Shown: piece after piece, positions 61,386 to 64,000 of the stretch
How the letters are laid out: each line of letters starts with the position of its first letter
Position numbering within the stretch: the stretch's first letter is position 1
NCBI GenBank assembly: GCA_017311185.1
Contig: JAESUZ010005469.1
Span: 1,614,001-1,678,000, forward strand
Direction of reading: 5' to 3'
Length of the DNA stretch: 64,000 nucleotides
Origin: Proteles cristata cristata
Taxonomy: Eukaryota > Chordata > Mammalia > Carnivora > Hyaenidae
Program-made: the position numbers and the translations under genes
The notes under the pieces: model-generated
Seen by the model: the letters and a program-made list of their open reading frames with translations, nothing else
What the model was told of the DNA's origin: nothing
The model's database searches: none

Positions 61386-63111
61386 AAAAACATAATAAGA
61401 CTGAGATAGTAAAATCTAAAGGATATAGTAGCAAAATTCTGTGACTTTCTACTTTTAAGTCTGTACTATTTTTAGTTCTTTGCATGTGCCATGCTTTTTT
61501 TTTTTTTTAAAAAACCTCTGGAGAACTTCTCAGGTGCTATTCTCTCTGGAAGGTTTAAATCTTCTTTTTTTTTTTGGAAGATTTAAATCTTACAGTGGTG
61601 CTCCAAGAGTGCAGTAGATGGTCGTGAGCAAATTCATTATCACCCAGAATTTGTTAATCCTCCTGTATCACGTTTGCTTTTATATTTAACGTCCATGGAT
61701 TATTAGCCCCATGAACAAAGAAATTGTCCTATGGCGCCTGGCATTGTTACATGCATGTCAGGAATAGGTCTTCACTAAATATTGTTGCACAAGTGTAAGA
61801 CGATGGTTTCCCATCGTTGTTGCCTCAGTTGTAGAACGGGAGTCCAAAGGCGTGAATTATTTCCTGAAACTTAACAGTTTGTAACTTCACTTGGATATGT
61901 CCTGAGATTGTCCTTTCAAGGACTTTTTCATCCTCCAGATAGCCCAGCATGGTCACTCTATCCTGTGTTCCTATGTACCGCCTTATCTCCACGTGGTTTT
62001 CACCATGTATGTTGGGGATTTGCCATCTCACAATGAAATTTTTGGTAGGTTGTGTGCATGAAACCTAGCAATGTTCTGTCCTTAACAGAAGTATGAATGA
62101 TTGTACTGGTGTGATGTGCTCTGTATTTCTGGCCCAAACGTGTCCCCAGTGGCACATCCCTAGGATATGGAGAAAGCAATAAACCCCAAGTATACGAAAC
62201 AAAATAGAAAAGTTGGCCATCCTGATTTACAAGAATTTATAGTGCTAGAATTAATTTGGGGATGCTTTTTTTGTTGTAACTATTATCATTTTGTGGGTTA
62301 TTAGCATTGCCTTTTTTATAAAAGGCAAAAAAGTTACGGCTTGAAAAGGAAACCATTAGAAACGAGCACAGTTTAGACTGCAGGGCTGTCTTCCTGTAGA
62401 CCAGTGCTTCCCTCACCTCCCTGTGTGTATTGTGTCATCTCTGTGGCTCATCTTTTTAGGCCCCTGGTAGATCATCTGTGTTAAGTATCTTGTCATCTGG
62501 GGGTACTTTTAAAATTTAATGGTAATTGGTTCTCACCCCTACCCTGAGTCCAGAGGAATTGCTGCCTGAATTGCGGTTCATGAATTTGAAGGGAAAAAGA
62601 TGATTACTGGACTCCTATTCAGTACCTGCTGTTAAATCAGAATCACATCTCAAGTGTCTGCATTTTAAATAAACTTAATATGAGATCTAGATCAAAGTCT
62701 TTAAAGACAGCTATTGTATGTCCTTGCTAAGGTTCTAAGATAAGTTTTTCTTTAGAATATGTCAGTAGTTAAATATAGTCTGTGCTATTCTAAATCAAGT
62801 TATATTCTATCTTGTTGGATATTTATTGGTTAGAACAGTAGAATGGTATTCTTTGTAATTTTACTTCCATTTCTGCCTCACCGTTTTATCCTTTACACTC
62901 GATTATAGGAATACAGCCCCTTATAAGACTTTCCTAAAGGAATAATAGAATTTAAAGCTTTTTGAAAAATTGTATGTGTTAAAAGCATTTTGTGGAACAG
63001 AAATGAGGATACTTTTATAACTTGTAAATAGACTTTTGAGTTTTTTCATGGGTAGAATAATTTGAAATGGGGTAAAATCTTTGTGAAGTTAATAGAGCTG
63101 GTTGTTTATAG

Positions 63112-63216
63112 GCATCAGCTAAACAATCGAATGCGTCATCTGATGTTGAAGTTGAAGAAAAAGAAACAAGTGTTTCAAAGGAAGATACTGACCATGAAGA
63201 AAAAGCCAGCAATGAG
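63112..63216 (+). CDS. PSIP1: PSIP1 coding exon 5, residues 97-131 (charged linker)
   Basis: A 105-nt exon with acceptor TTTATAG and donor AATGAG|GTGTGT; phase 0 at both ends. It encodes the start of the highly charged linker after the PWWP domain, rich in Glu, Asp, Lys and Ser (for example SDVEVEEKETSVSKEDTDHE). It begins Ala-Ser-Ala-Lys, where human PSIP1 has, from memory, Ala-Ala-Thr-Lys: two ordinary substitutions in a low-constraint linker. Because it is in phase 0, skipping it would keep the frame. The NLS, AT-hooks and integrase-binding domain follow in later exons outside the window. Confidence 0.96.
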
Positions 63217-63420
63217 GTGTGTTTAATTTCTCTTACATTCTAAACCCATATTGTTGCAAGGAAGAAATTGTAAAATGGGTTGATCATTTCATCTCATAAT
63301 AGAAAGTAATTGTTAAAGTATTGAGTAATGAGTGAGAAAGTATTTAAAACTTATTTCCTTGTGTGACTATTAAGTACTGTATTGTAAACTAATTTTTCAT
63401 CTTTATGATGCATGGATGTT

Positions 63421-63512
63421 GGGGCTCCTGGCTGGCTGAGTCAGTAGAGCATGCAACTCTTGATCTTGATGTCATGAGTTTGGGAGCAGAGCTTATCTAC
63501 CAAAAAAAAGTG
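63421..63512 (+). repeat. Carnivore SINE, short form
   Basis: GGGGCTCCTGGCTGGCTGAG head, CTCTTGATCTTGATGTC, then the tail; head-only subtype. Confidence 0.83.
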
Positions 63513-63814
63513 GGGGAAAAAGATACACAGATTTATTGATTTCATGTAGTTTTGCTGTGCAAAATATGAGGTCTGCCTAAAGGAGAGTGGGTTACTGATT
63601 ATTGGTATTCTTTTCAAGAAAGGTATTGTGCGATAGAGGTATTGAAAAGGGCACTGATTTGTTAAATAATACATCTAAACAAATAATTTGTTAACTCTAG
63701 GTTTACTTTCATGTCTGTATATCATTGTATTTGAGGGGAGATACTCATTGAGCCTTTTCAAATCTCATGGGTTGTTAGATGATCTCCAAAGTCTCAGCCA
63801 TTTAAAACTTACAA

Positions 63815-64000
63815 CCCTAAAATACAAATCAAAACCACACTGAGATACCACCTCATACTGGTCAGAGTGGCTAAAATGAACAAATCAGGAGACTATAGAT
63901 GCTGGTGAGGATGTGGAGAAACGGGAACCTCACTGTTAGTGGGAATGTAAACTGGTGCAGCGCCTCTGGAAAACAGTGTTGAGTTTCCTCAAAATATTAA
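63815..64000 (+). mobile_element. L1 LINE, 3' part of ORF2, cut by window edge
   Basis: AAATCAAAACCACACTGAG, ATACCACCTCATACTGG, GAGGATGTGGAGAAACGGG and AAACTGGTGCAGC are the well-known L1 ORF2 C-terminal region in sense orientation. It continues to the right. Confidence 0.9.

Larger units (their letters stand above)
63217..64000 (+). other. PSIP1 intron 5, start
   Basis: From GTGTGT to the window edge; contains a short SINE and an L1 piece. Confidence 0.8.

Overview
This window is nuclear DNA from a carnivoran mammal, most likely a feliform (cat, hyena, mongoose or civet lineage). The main evidence is dozens of copies of the carnivore tRNA-derived SINE. Its head reads GGGGCGCCTGGGTGGCTCAG. 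In most copies it is followed by the feliform-type body (GGCTCTGTGCTGACAGCTCAG), a CT-rich tract and an A-rich tail. Carnivore L1s and older mammalian repeats (L2, MIR, MER5, Tigger, MLT1-type) are also present. The species cannot be fixed from the sequence alone.

Layout. (1) 1-2,700: a CpG island (about 1,350-2,110) with NRF1-type and ETS-type sites. From known mammalian gene order and its distance to PSIP1, it is inferred to be the promoter of CCDC171, transcribed leftwards; no CCDC171 coding exon is visible. (2) 2,700-43,900: about 41 kb of intergenic DNA made mostly of nested retrotransposons, with no supportable protein-coding gene. It includes a mosaic old L1 at about 35.4-39.5 kb, which a younger L1 and several SINEs have entered. 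(3) 44,000-45,300: the CpG island, 5' UTR exon 1 and start-codon exon 2 of PSIP1 (LEDGF/p75), plus strand. (4) 45,300-64,000: PSIP1 introns 2-4 and exons 3-5, then the start of intron 5. The four coding pieces join in frame to give residues 1-131: the whole PWWP domain and the start of the charged linker. The gene continues past the right edge; the NLS, AT-hooks and integrase-binding domain are not in the window.

The two CpG islands face away from each other about 42 kb apart, so the window holds the divergent 5' ends of two genes with a repeat-rich spacer. PSIP1 encodes a chromatin reader that tethers partner complexes to H3K36-methylated gene bodies.

I found no previously undescribed multi-gene system. 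The observations most worth checking are: two near-identical young SINEs stacked at one target site (about 30.0-30.46 kb); a pile of four SINEs between copies of one 14-bp target duplication (23.6-24.5 kb); a possible SINE read-through retrotransposition (30.8-31.5 kb); a Tigger/pogo-type transposase fossil in PSIP1 intron 3; and a PSIP1 5' UTR that is open in frame with the start codon across the exon 1-2 junction.
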